Below, piece after piece: positions 1 through 9,400 of a stretch of DNA of 64,000 nucleotides. The position numbers and the translations under genes were made by a program. Under the pieces are notes generated by a model. That model was not told the origin of the DNA and ran no database searches. It saw only the letters and a program-made list of their open reading frames with translations. The DNA is from Sceloporus undulatus (Eukaryota > Chordata > Lepidosauria > Squamata > Phrynosomatidae): assembly GCF_019175285.1 (NCBI RefSeq), contig NC_056528.1:19713657-19777656 (forward strand), written 5' to 3'. Positions within the stretch are counted from its first letter, which is position 1; every line of letters starts with the position of its first letter.

Positions 1-151
1 CCATGAAAAGAAAAAATGAACATGTATTGGCAGGGTAAAGATCGGTCCCATTAGTTCAAGAAAAACTCCACTTTAGATGCCCATACACCTCTCCTTCCTG
101 ATTCCTAAGAGTGATGCTCTCAACAGACAGTGGTTAAATAAACCAACATAC

Positions 152-2549
152 CTTGATGCCTGACAATCGCAGATGCCACCATGCTTCTCCAGAGTAAGAA
201 GGATCTCATCCTTGCTGCCAAACTGAGCTGTAGACTAAGCAGAAGAAGAGAAGGGGGGAAAGGGTATGGACTTTGATATTAGGTCAGGGATAGGAAAGGG
301 GCTGTAAGTGACCCCCCTGAGCATCACATTGGTGGCCCTTGGAGCCCCCTGACTTTCATTTTTAAAAAGCCCAATGTGATTTTTGGGTGATTTTCACCTG
401 TAAAGCACACCAAGTCTCCAAAACGTGTACTAACTGAGAAAGAAGCCCTCATCCCTAACCCCTTTCAAAAAGCCCTTGCCTTCAATCCCCTTCAATCACT
501 GTCTCTCTTCCAAATTGAGCCATTTTAATCCTGGTTGCCATTTTGGCAGCAAACAGAGGGAAGCAGGCATTTTGGCATGGGAAAAGGAGACAGGTTACAG
601 GGTGGAAAACTGGCCCCTAACCCCACGGAATTGCCCAGCTAATGTTCATTCCTCTGTCTAGATGTGAACAGACGCACCTTGACAGATCAGAATAGAGAGA
701 GGAAGCAAGGTACCCCCCCCCGCCCCCCACAAAGGACTTAAAGGAGGCCCACAGACCTCTTGGCCACCATCCTGCTATGGCTCACAGGCTTTTGCAGCAT
801 TTGTTCTACAATACCATCTTTTTGTTGCTTTTGGAGACGTTTCTGACCCTTCGCAGCAGCAGATACAAGTTCAAACTTTCACCCACTTTACTTACGGAAA
901 AAGCCAGCTTTTCCAGAAAGTGTGAAATGCCACCAGGATACTTCGCTTCATATCTTGACCCCGAGTTGATAAGGACTGTCGGCAAAAGGCAGGGAAAGAA
1001 AGAAGGAAATGTCATTGTGTGTTTTCAAACCCTCCAAAATGGAGCTTTCACTTGAATATCAATATGAAGCTGGGCAGAAGAGAGAAATAGTATCTGCCTA
1101 ATGTCATACTGTATAGGGCTTTTGTGTTGTTGGCTAGCACAAGGTTTCTTTTTGTTGTTGTTAACTGCCCTTGAGTTGGATGAGACATCTCCAAGACCCC
1201 CCATCCTCCATTACTCTGCTTAGTCCTTGTACATTCATACTCATGATCTCCTTAATGGAGTCGATCTATCTAGTAGCAGTCTTCCTCTCTTTCTAGTTTG
1301 CTCTACCTTTCCTACCATTATTGTTTCTCCCAATGAGCCGTGTCTGTTCATGATGCGACCAAAGAACGTCAGCCTCAGTTTTATCTCCTCATGGCTCCTA
1401 TGGCTTGATCCTGTTCTAGGGCCCATTTTGGCCGTCCATAGCACCCCACAGCGCTCTTCTCCAGCGCCTCATCTCAAATGAATTGATACTCTCGCATCAT
1501 TACGTGGGAACAAGGAACACAGTGGCTTGTACGGTTGTCACTTTCACGCTCTGTTGTACATCTTTGCTCATTAATACTCTGTATATATCATCTGCCACCA
1601 TTCAAAGGGAGATCTCCCCAGCCGCAAAAAGGTGTGACTTACTCCCAACGGTGCAGAACTGTCCGAACTTGTTTTGCGAAGCCACCCGGAGTCCGTTCTC
1701 GAGGGTGGTCACTTTGGTTTCGAACCCCTCCTGGCCGTCGACCGTGGCGAAGACCGGTTTGGGCACCCCGGGGAGGGGGGCCGTCAGGGGGATGTTGGGG
1801 TAGGCTCCCCCGCTGCTGTATTTCCGGTAGGCAACCAGCCCAAACCTGGAACACAAGCGTTGTTATATTAAGCCATTCAAGGATACAGTATTGACTTCGG
1901 GACCACTTACACAGATAAAGTGTGCGAAGAAGGGATCTTGTAACATCTTTGAGACTAACTTTGACGGTGAGTTCCTGCATGGCAGAAGGGGGCTGGACTG
2001 GATCAGGGCCCTTGCGGTCTCTTCCAACTCTACGATTCTATGATAACCTTTAAGTTGTATTTTTTTCTATTAACATGCAATTGTTTTATTATTGTAATAA
2101 ACCAGTTTAAACCAGTGGCTCCCAAACTCTGGACCTCCAGGTTTTGAGGACTTCAGTTCCCAGAATCCCCTGCCAGCTTGGTTAGGGATTCTGGGGGCTG
2201 ATGTACAAAACAAATGGAGGACCAAAGTTGGGGGGAAATCACTGGTTTCAATATGGGATATTTCATATAGCTACCACTAAGGTTTGGGTTTCCCAAGACC
2301 TTAAAATAACAACTGGAAGGGTTCCTCCAAGGTTACAAAGGCGGAGAAAGGCTGCTCTAACCCCTAGGCGCTGCTTCCCCCTTTTCCTCTTCGGGGAGAA
2401 TTCTGAGGGAAGCAAGTTCTCCCTCCTCCCCCCTCCCTTCCTGGGACAAGAAAAAGGGGCGGAGCTTAGGGGCCCCCCGCGCGACGCAGAACCCAGAATC
2501 ACCTCCGCGCTGAGCCCCAGCCGCCCCTCCGGACCACGTTCGCCGCCAT
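152..2549 (-). CDS. PMPCA: PMPCA, mitochondrial-processing peptidase alpha subunit (5' four exons, partial)
   Basis: With PMPCB this subunit forms the matrix peptidase that removes presequences from imported mitochondrial precursors. Four coding exons are visible on the minus strand: 2549-2503 (ATG), 1845-1643, 975-896 and 234-152. The gene runs on past base 1. All introns are GT-AG and the phases close. Exon 1 encodes a short Arg-rich leader ([16 protein letters not shown]) that fits a matrix-targeting presequence. Exon 2 carries [19 protein letters not shown], exon 3 [15 protein letters not shown] and exon 4 [19 protein letters not shown], all nearly identical to human PMPCA as I remember it. 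The glycine-rich loop and later M16 domains lie outside the window. The start was chosen because the first ATG in a CpG-rich stretch splices in frame to exon 2. ENTR1 is divergent, 934 bp away. Confidence 0.95.
1148..1482 (-). mobile_element. Bov-B (RTE) LINE fragment, antisense, in PMPCA intron 2
   Basis: Read on the minus strand this stretch matches the last part of Bov-B-type reverse transcriptase and its 3' end, with sequence for a direct [11 protein letters not shown]-like string, and it ends in a GTT-rich tail (1148-1162). It is degenerate and 5' truncated. It accounts for most of PMPCA intron 2. Confidence 0.6.
1982..2043 (+). mobile_element. CR1 LINE 3' tail
   Basis: The stretch has the typical CR1 3' end: a GGACTGGATCAGGGCCC-like segment, then TCTCTTCCAACTCTACGATT and a (GATTCTAT)n tail. 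It is short and strongly 5' truncated. It lies in PMPCA intron 1. Confidence 0.7.
2040..2139. repeat. Direct duplication, copy 1 of 2 (100 bp)
   Basis: This 100-bp segment recurs at 2936-3035 with a single difference (C versus T at 2074). It starts at the edge of the CR1 3' tail and ends inside a common interspersed motif (CCCAAACTCTGGACCTCCA). It therefore does not have the limits of a transposon. Copy 1 looks like the source because its flanks are continuous with the surrounding repeat on the right. Confidence 0.85.
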
Positions 2550-2720
2550 TTTGGAACCTTCTCCCGGCAATGGACGGGAAGGCAGATTTTGATTGGTCGG
2601 CTCCGCAGAGGCGGCGTTGATTGGCTGCCACTAAGCCCCTCCCCTTTGTGGGCAGAGCTTTGCTAGGGAGGGAAAGAGGTAGGGAGAGTTTGTGGCCAAC
2701 CATCATTTCCGGCTCCCATG
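2550..2720 (-). promoter_or_regulatory. PMPCA promoter region (CpG-rich, two CCAAT boxes)
   Basis: The stretch directly upstream of the PMPCA ATG is GC-rich. It carries two ATTGG pentamers on the plus strand (2592-2596 and 2620-2624), which are CCAAT boxes in the PMPCA direction, about 28 bp apart as is common for NF-Y pairs. No TATA box is seen, as expected for a housekeeping mitochondrial gene. The transcription start itself cannot be fixed from sequence. Confidence 0.6.
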
Positions 2721-2738
2721 TAGCTCCATTTTAGGTTT

Positions 2739-2893
2739 GCTCCTCTGCACTGCAGAAATAATCCAGTTTGATACTGCTTTAGCCGCCATGGCTCCAGGCG
2801 ATGGAATTCTGGGATTTTTTTTAGCTTTGTGAGGCATTTAGCCTTCTCTGTCAGAGAGTTCTGGGGCTACAGCAAACTACAAATGCCCAGGAT
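2739..2893. repeat. Palindromic MITE family B copy
   Basis: The left part (CAGAAATAATCCAGTTTGA) and the paired AATTCTGGGATTT and CCCAGGATTCC segments belong to a foldback family. The same family occurs at 3775-3880, 4909-5121, 18710-18912, 43362-43553, 45026-45203 and elsewhere in the window. This copy lies between the PMPCA and ENTR1 promoters. The superfamily is not resolved here because no clear target duplication is seen. Confidence 0.6.
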
Positions 2894-2906
2894 TCCAAAG
2901 GATGTA

Positions 2907-3150
2907 AATGTGTGTGTGTGTGTGTGCCTATATATATGATAACCTTTAAGTTGTATTTTTTTCTATTAATATGCAATTGTTTTATTATTGTAATAAACCA
3001 GTTTAAACCAGTGGCTCCCAAACTCTGGACCTCCATGTATATATATATATATATATATATACATACACATATATACACACACACACACACACACGCACAT
3101 ATTTATACACATACGTATTATATATATGTATATATATACGGACACACATA

Positions 3151-3181
<31 letters not shown>

Positions 3182-3225
3182 GCACACATACATTATATAC
3201 GCACATAATCATATGTATATGATTG
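2907..3225. repeat. TG/TA/CA microsatellite tract interrupted by duplication copy 2
   Basis: Alternating purine-pyrimidine simple repeats run from 2907 to about 3225: (TG)n at 2907-2926, (TA)n at 3036-3060, (CA)n near 3075-3093 and mixed TA/TG after that. They are broken by the unique-sequence block 2936-3035. Apparent open frames here are low-complexity artefacts. Confidence 0.9.
2936..3035. repeat. Direct duplication, copy 2 of 2, inside a microsatellite
   Basis: This block is 99 percent identical to 2040-2139 and is flanked on both sides by TA-rich microsatellite. It ends abruptly within the shared interspersed motif. There is no poly-A and no terminal inverted repeat. It looks like a templated patch copied from 896 bp upstream rather than a transposon. 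Confidence 0.85.
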
Positions 3226-3324
3226 ATTGTGTGTCTTTGTGAACAAGACTCACAAGTTCAGTCCAGAATTGCTCTTGTGACTCTTCACCTTTTCCTAGCT
3301 CTGTGGGCCAGCCTGAGGGAGGCA

Positions 3325-3483
3325 GCTCCGATTGGCCAGACGGTCTGCGTGACGTCACTCGTGGGCGGAGCCAATGGTTGCCTGATCCTCTTCCCTGAGG
3401 AGAGGCCGCTCAGTCCGGCCGGGAGAGCGCCGTTGCCGGGTGCGAGGAGGCGAAGGAAGGGCCCGGCTGCCTCTCCAGGCTCC
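3325..3483 (+). promoter_or_regulatory. ENTR1 promoter and 5' UTR (CRE, CCAAT, CpG island)
   Basis: Upstream of the ENTR1 ATG the sequence is CpG-rich. It holds a perfect palindromic CRE (TGACGTCA, 3350-3357), a forward CCAAT box (3371-3375), an inverted one (ATTGG, 3331-3335) and a GGGCGG box (3364-3369). No TATA box is seen. The arrangement fits a broad, CREB/ATF- and NF-Y-type housekeeping promoter. The exact start site is not visible. Confidence 0.65.
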
Positions 3484-6400
3484 ATGGCCGGACGGAGCCG
3501 CCTCAAGATGGGCTCCTCGGGGGCTCCAGCGGTTCCTGGAGGTCTCCAGAGTCCTTGGGGGGACGCTGCTGGTGAGGGAGGATTGACTGACTGTGCTTCT
3601 GGGCATGTGCAGAGTGCATTCTCCCGTTGAAGCAAGGGAAGGGGAGAGTCAGCATTTAAGGAGTTGGAATTCTGTTTAATTTCCTATCCTGTTACGCTCT
3701 GGCAGCCCTATAATACACAGTATAACGTAATATAATAATAGAACCCTATATGATCTCTATGCCTATAATAATTCATGGCTGCATCCATACTGGAGAGAGA
3801 ACCCAGTTTGGCAGCGCTTCAACTCCTTTTTCTGGCTCAAAGGCTGTGGAATCCTGGGAACTGGAGCTCTGCTTATCATCAAGGGCTAACTCTATAGCTT
3901 TTATAACTGTGTTTCATTTTTAGGTCCTGTACTCCTAATGCACTTGTTTTACAGTTATATGACATCCATACGGTACTATATATATATGATGCATGTGTCC
4001 TAAGAGTCCAGAAGCTGCTCCAAAGCCATGCTCCAGTCCTAAGGACTGGAGCGCAGTTTTGGCGCAGCTTCTGGCCTCTTAAGATGCGTATGTCATTTAA
4101 ACAGCATACCTCCAAAGTGACATGAAGCAGCTTTATCTTGGCCTGTCTGTTCCGGCCCTAGGGCTCTGCGCTTAGGCCTTCTCCACCTCTTTAACCCCAC
4201 CGCTCTCCTTTTGTCTTTCCCTCTAGTCGGACCACCTTCCAGTCCTGGGGAAGAGTCCAATCCTTTTTCCTTCAAGGAGTTTGTGCGGAGTAAGAACCAG
4301 AACTCGGAAACGGCCGCCGTGCGTGGAGCCAAGAGCGGAAGCAGCGTTTCCCCTGAACTGGGGGCAGGCAGCAGCCCCAGCCCCAAGGTAAGCCCTGAGG
4401 AAAGTGATGGGAAGACCTCTCAGCACCAACAGTCAATGAGGTGGCTTCTTGTATTTGTTCCTCCTCAAACTGGTCTTTGCTGTATAGTCGTCCCTCTGTA
4501 TCCACAGATCCTGCATCCATGGATTCAACCATCCACAGCCTGAAAATAGTGGCTTTACAGATATTTGAAGTCTTCGAGACCCAACAGAGAGGCCAAAATA
4601 AAGCTGCTTTGGGTCACTTTGGAGGTATGCTGTTTAAATGACACATGCATCTTAAGAGGCCAGAAGCTGTGCCAAAGCTGCGCTCCAGTCCTTAGCTGCC
4701 GGACTCTTAGGACACACGCATCATTTAAACAGCATCCTTCCAAAGTGACCTGCAGCAGCTTCATTTTGGCCCTTTATCTTTTGTTGTTGTTATAATGTGG
4801 TTGAATGAGGAGGATATAAGACCGTCCGTTATTAAAAGCGTTAACACCAGCATGTTATGCTTTGCATGTTGTTCAGTAATTACACTGTTCTAAGCTCTCC
4901 TTAAGACATAGGTCCAGAACACACTGCAGAAATAATCCATTTTGAGATGGCTATAACTGCCCTGGCTTAGTGCTAGGCAATCCTGGGAATGGTGGTTTTG
5001 TGAGACATCTAGCCTTCTCTGTCGGAGAGCTCTGGTGCCACAATAAACTACAATTCCCAGGATTCCCTAGCACTGAGCCAGGACAGTTAAAGTGGTCTTA
5101 TTTCTGCAGTGTGTTCACTGTTTAGGACTCCCTGCTTTTACGTTCTCTCTGACCTCCCTGCCTACAATCTCATTNNNNNNNNNNTCAAACTCCGTGTGTG
5201 TTTTGTATCTATATTGGTGTCCAGAGGCTTTGGGAGTTTGGTAGATTCAAACGCAAGACAACTTGCATAGAATAAGATAGAATACACGTATAGAGGGTTG
5301 GGGTGTCAGGTGTCCCTTATTATAAGGGATTGCCCTTATTTGAGAGCTGGAGACATTTTCCTTTTATATAAACAAGATGCCAAAAATCCCATAAACCCTT
5401 CATAAGGACAAATGTGTGCACCATGCAGTTTATGAACATGGACATACGTTCATTTTTCAGAGAAATATGTGGCAATGTTAATTGAAATCAGTACTTTCAT
5501 GCAGTACTTAGGTTGAACACAAACATGTTAATGCTGCTCCCTGCATGTCATGAGTTTTGGCTGCCCCTTATTGCTGTTTTAAAAGTCCAACAACACTAGT
5601 GTCTGTGGCGGAGTAATTCAGGATAACACTCCATGTATCTGATAAAACAGGCTACAGTCCATGAAAGACGATGCTGCCATCAGTTTGTAAGTTTTCAAGG
5701 TGCCACAGCACTATTAGTCTGCTCTTTCAAAACAACAAAAAGTGTTGTGCCACCTTTAAGACTTTTAAGCCATTTACTTCAGCATAGTTTTTTATGATTA
5801 CCATCCACTTCCTCATATATGTGGAGGTTGATTGTAGGAGCTCAGCGAAATGTACACATTGTGTGTAGTTGGGAGTGGCATCAGAGCAAAACTGGATGCA
5901 GAAAGTGATAGCAAACATTCTGGCAATGCATGTGGAATTCAACATGTGATGAACATCTGTTGTCCCATGTCTGTCTACTCAGCAGTTCATTACCTTTAAA
6001 GCAATAAAACTCAAGAGAAAGTGTTTTGTCTTGTTTTGCCAAAACCAGAATTTCCTGTTGCGTTTGTCAAAGGTGCATCCCATAGGGCTATGGAGTTGGC
6101 ATCCTTCGACTAGAGCTCCGACACCTCTATTTTTCTACTTATCACCTCCAGCTCCTTAATAAATGGCAAAGGCATATTAATTACAAATGACAACTTTACT
6201 GTAGTAGAATGGTAGCACAAGGCATTTCAGTATCTTTATTTGATTAAAATTTCAGAACAATAACACTTCCTTGTATTCCTATGAAAGTAGATATGCCACA
6301 AATGAGGCATTTAGTATTCCTAGGTTTTTACTGGCTCCAACTCCTACCAAAATTGCTCCTGACTCCAACTCCATGACTCCTATAGACTTATTTATATACA

Positions 6401-9400
6401 TCGCCCTGTTCACGTAAGCAGTCTGTTAATGTGTGTAGTGTACTAAGAAGGCATTGTCTTGATGTAGACCTTTAGCAATAGACTGGAACATGTGGCTGGA
6501 TCGGAATTCAACCATTGTCCTTCAGAATCCCTCTCTGTTCTTGATATTGGTTGTGTTTCTAACTCTAGGAATCTTCCCAGTTTACCTCGCTGTTGGACGA
6601 CAACTCCTCATCTCCTGATTCCTCAAGACTGAGGTTGGACTTCCAGGAGCCGTTTTTCTCTGACCCAACTGTGACGCCCTCCTTGCTGGAAGATGAGGAT
6701 GATGACGACTGGAGCAGCAGTTACCAACCGTCAGCAATTGAAGATGCCCTCTTGGCCAGGACTCCTGACACCTCTCTGAGTAGCACCTTTGACACTTTTT
6801 ATGGCAATCCTCCTGATCCATCAGTGCTCCAGAGCTTTTCTCCATGGCAGCTGGGAGGGACAGACTCTCTTCTGGGTCCCCCTCTTGGGAAAGGGGACCA
6901 GAGCTCACCTGTCGCAGGAACGGCTGGAGGAGAGGGCTTTTGCCCACCGCTGCAACTGAGTTATGAAGAAGTGAGGAGCTAAGAGTTTGGGGTGTATTCT
7001 CTTTGGAATTTATTCCTAACACACTTTCCTTCCTCGCTTCCTTCTGAAAATGTCACCTAAGAGAATAAGTTTGCTCACCCTCCAAGCTGCTTCTGGTTGT
7101 GGTTGGCAGCTCTCCTTTTGCCAGTGTAGAGTCTCGTCTACTGCTGGAATCCAACATCCCCTCAGCATAGTATAAAATATCCATGTGTGGAGATAACACT
7201 GCACATACCGTGCAACCCCCGTGCAAAACAGCAGCATTTTGCAACACATGTTAGTGCCATTACACAAAGCACAACCACAATATAAGAGATGCCATTGCAA
7301 TGTACAGTGTGCGATTGCAATACACAACCTCAGTACACAATTCACAGTGTGCAAAGACAAGACAGAAAGGAACATGCTGTCTGCTTGACTCTATTTTTGC
7401 TGCTATGTTTTTGACTTCTAAGCACATCCAGACATTTTCACTCGATCTGTGCACCTCTGGATGCAGAACTGGGATTTTTCTTGGCAAAGAATTTGGATCC
7501 TTATCATTTCTTCTTTCATTATTTTTGTCATCTGAGTGCTCTCTGCCTGTGCTTTAATTCAGTCTTGTCTGAACTGTTCTGCTATGAATGCAAGGCGACC
7601 TTTTGCTAAACGAAACCTCTTCTTATCTTTTGTAGTTAAAACAAGAAAATTCCAAGTTAAGAAGTAAAGTCAGCCACATTCAAGCCGTTTCTGAAACACA
7701 AGCAGAGAGGTGTGTAAGCTGCACTTTCAGCAAAGTATCCCCCCAAAACAGCTGAAATAAGCCTATGTGTGTATGATGGAAACATTGGAAACTTGTTTAG
7801 CATTCTTGCTGGCTGCACTTTTTAATCAGTTGATAACTTAAAAGTTACTTGGGCATTTTTATATAAACGATTGATTTTTAATACACCTTTAAAATGCCAC
7901 CTTGAAGGAAACCTCCTCGCTTGTCCCTAAGAAAAAGGAGGAATGGCTCTTTTAAGATTTCTCTTTAAAGGAGCTCACTCTTATTTCATATGTGGACAGA
8001 TAAGAGGCATTCACTATTCTGTCCCTGTGGGAATGCCTCTTAAAAGAGGCAATCTTCCTTATTGTCTTGTTTGACCCATATATGAAGGAATGCATCTTAA
8101 CAGAGGCACTCTGCCTTATTGTGGAAGAAAGACTCTTCCAACATGCTTCTTAAAAGAAGTGTTCACACACAAGAAAAGTGCCTCTATGACTGGTATGCAT
8201 CATATAAAAACAAAGATCTTGCTTTTGAAATAGTGGGACACACCCAAATGTGCAAATTTAGTTAGCGCATGAGATAAGAGTCCATCCTTGTGTGGCTTAT
8301 ATCCAGACAGTCAGTCTTGTAGTTTAACATTTAATCTGCTTTCGGTCCCAAGCTGAAGCATAAAACAACTTTAATTAACTTGAAGCTCTGCTTTTCATTA
8401 CTATTTGGTGGCTTTCAACCATTTAAAAAAAGTAGAAGTTTCTTTAAAAAAACCTTAATATAAACACTTTTAAAAAATTAAACCACAATTCTGTTTTAAA
8501 ACAGAAGTTAAACAAGAGTTTAAAAAACACTGACGTAACACACCCCATTAAAACTCCATCTGCCGCAACTAGTTAAAAACCAAACGATTCCTTAAGTAAA
8601 AAGGTTGGCAGAAAGATAGCAAGGAGGGGGCCAACCAAACCTCATGAAGAAGGGAATTGTACTACTTGGGGGCAGCCACTGAGAAGGCTCTCTTCTGTAT
8701 CCTCACCAAACATGTCTGTGACAGTGGTAGGACCGAGAGAAAGCCCATCCCCACATATCTTAAATCTCTGGCGGACTGATATAGTGAAGTCTCAAAGTGC
8801 TTTGTTGATCCAATCACAATACATAGGGTGACTGGGGTAGGGAATGAAGGCCAGCACTTATTCCTCATTCACTTTTGTTCTCTTCAACTAGACTCAAGCA
8901 GCTTGAAAGGACACTAGAGGAGAACAAACGCAAGGAAGCAAAAGAGACCCGTGACCTGGAGGCCATGGTCCAGCAGGTGGAAGAGAACCTCCAGTTGATG
9001 ACGGTATGTGTGTCTCTATCTCTGGCATTCTAAGGGAATAAAAGGAGTAGCCTGGATGTATTCTTGTAACTGGAGCATTGGCTTCTTTCCGGTGTCCTGT
9101 CCTCTCAATAATGCATAGCTTTCAAGATTAATTCTCTGATACTCTCAACTCAAGTGTTGTGATGAGAAGGAAGCAAATTCTTCCCCCTCTTTCTCCTCCC
9201 CAAAAAAGTAATTTGTTGTCATTGCTCCTTCGAGTGCTTAAATGGTAATCTGATTAAATCGCTCATTATTTTTTCCATCGCCTTGTGTCAGTGGCAACAA
9301 CAAACCACAAACTCTTACACTTAACAACAGAATTGCATTAAACTCGGCAATATACTTGTCTGTTTCAAAATCCCCTTTCAAAGTAGCTAGAAACTCTTAC

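Noticed and set aside
1535-1894. Plus-strand frames opposite PMPCA exon 2
   Set aside because: They are shadows of a GC-rich, strongly conserved minus-strand exon.
2851-3212. Open frames on both strands rich in Tyr, Ile, Val and Cys
   Set aside because: They only read TG, TA and CA microsatellite; no gene signal supports them.
3223-3483. Upstream in-frame extension of ENTR1 exon 1
   Set aside because: The open frame runs through the CRE/CCAAT promoter, so it is more likely untranscribed or 5' UTR. The ATG at 3484 has a good context.
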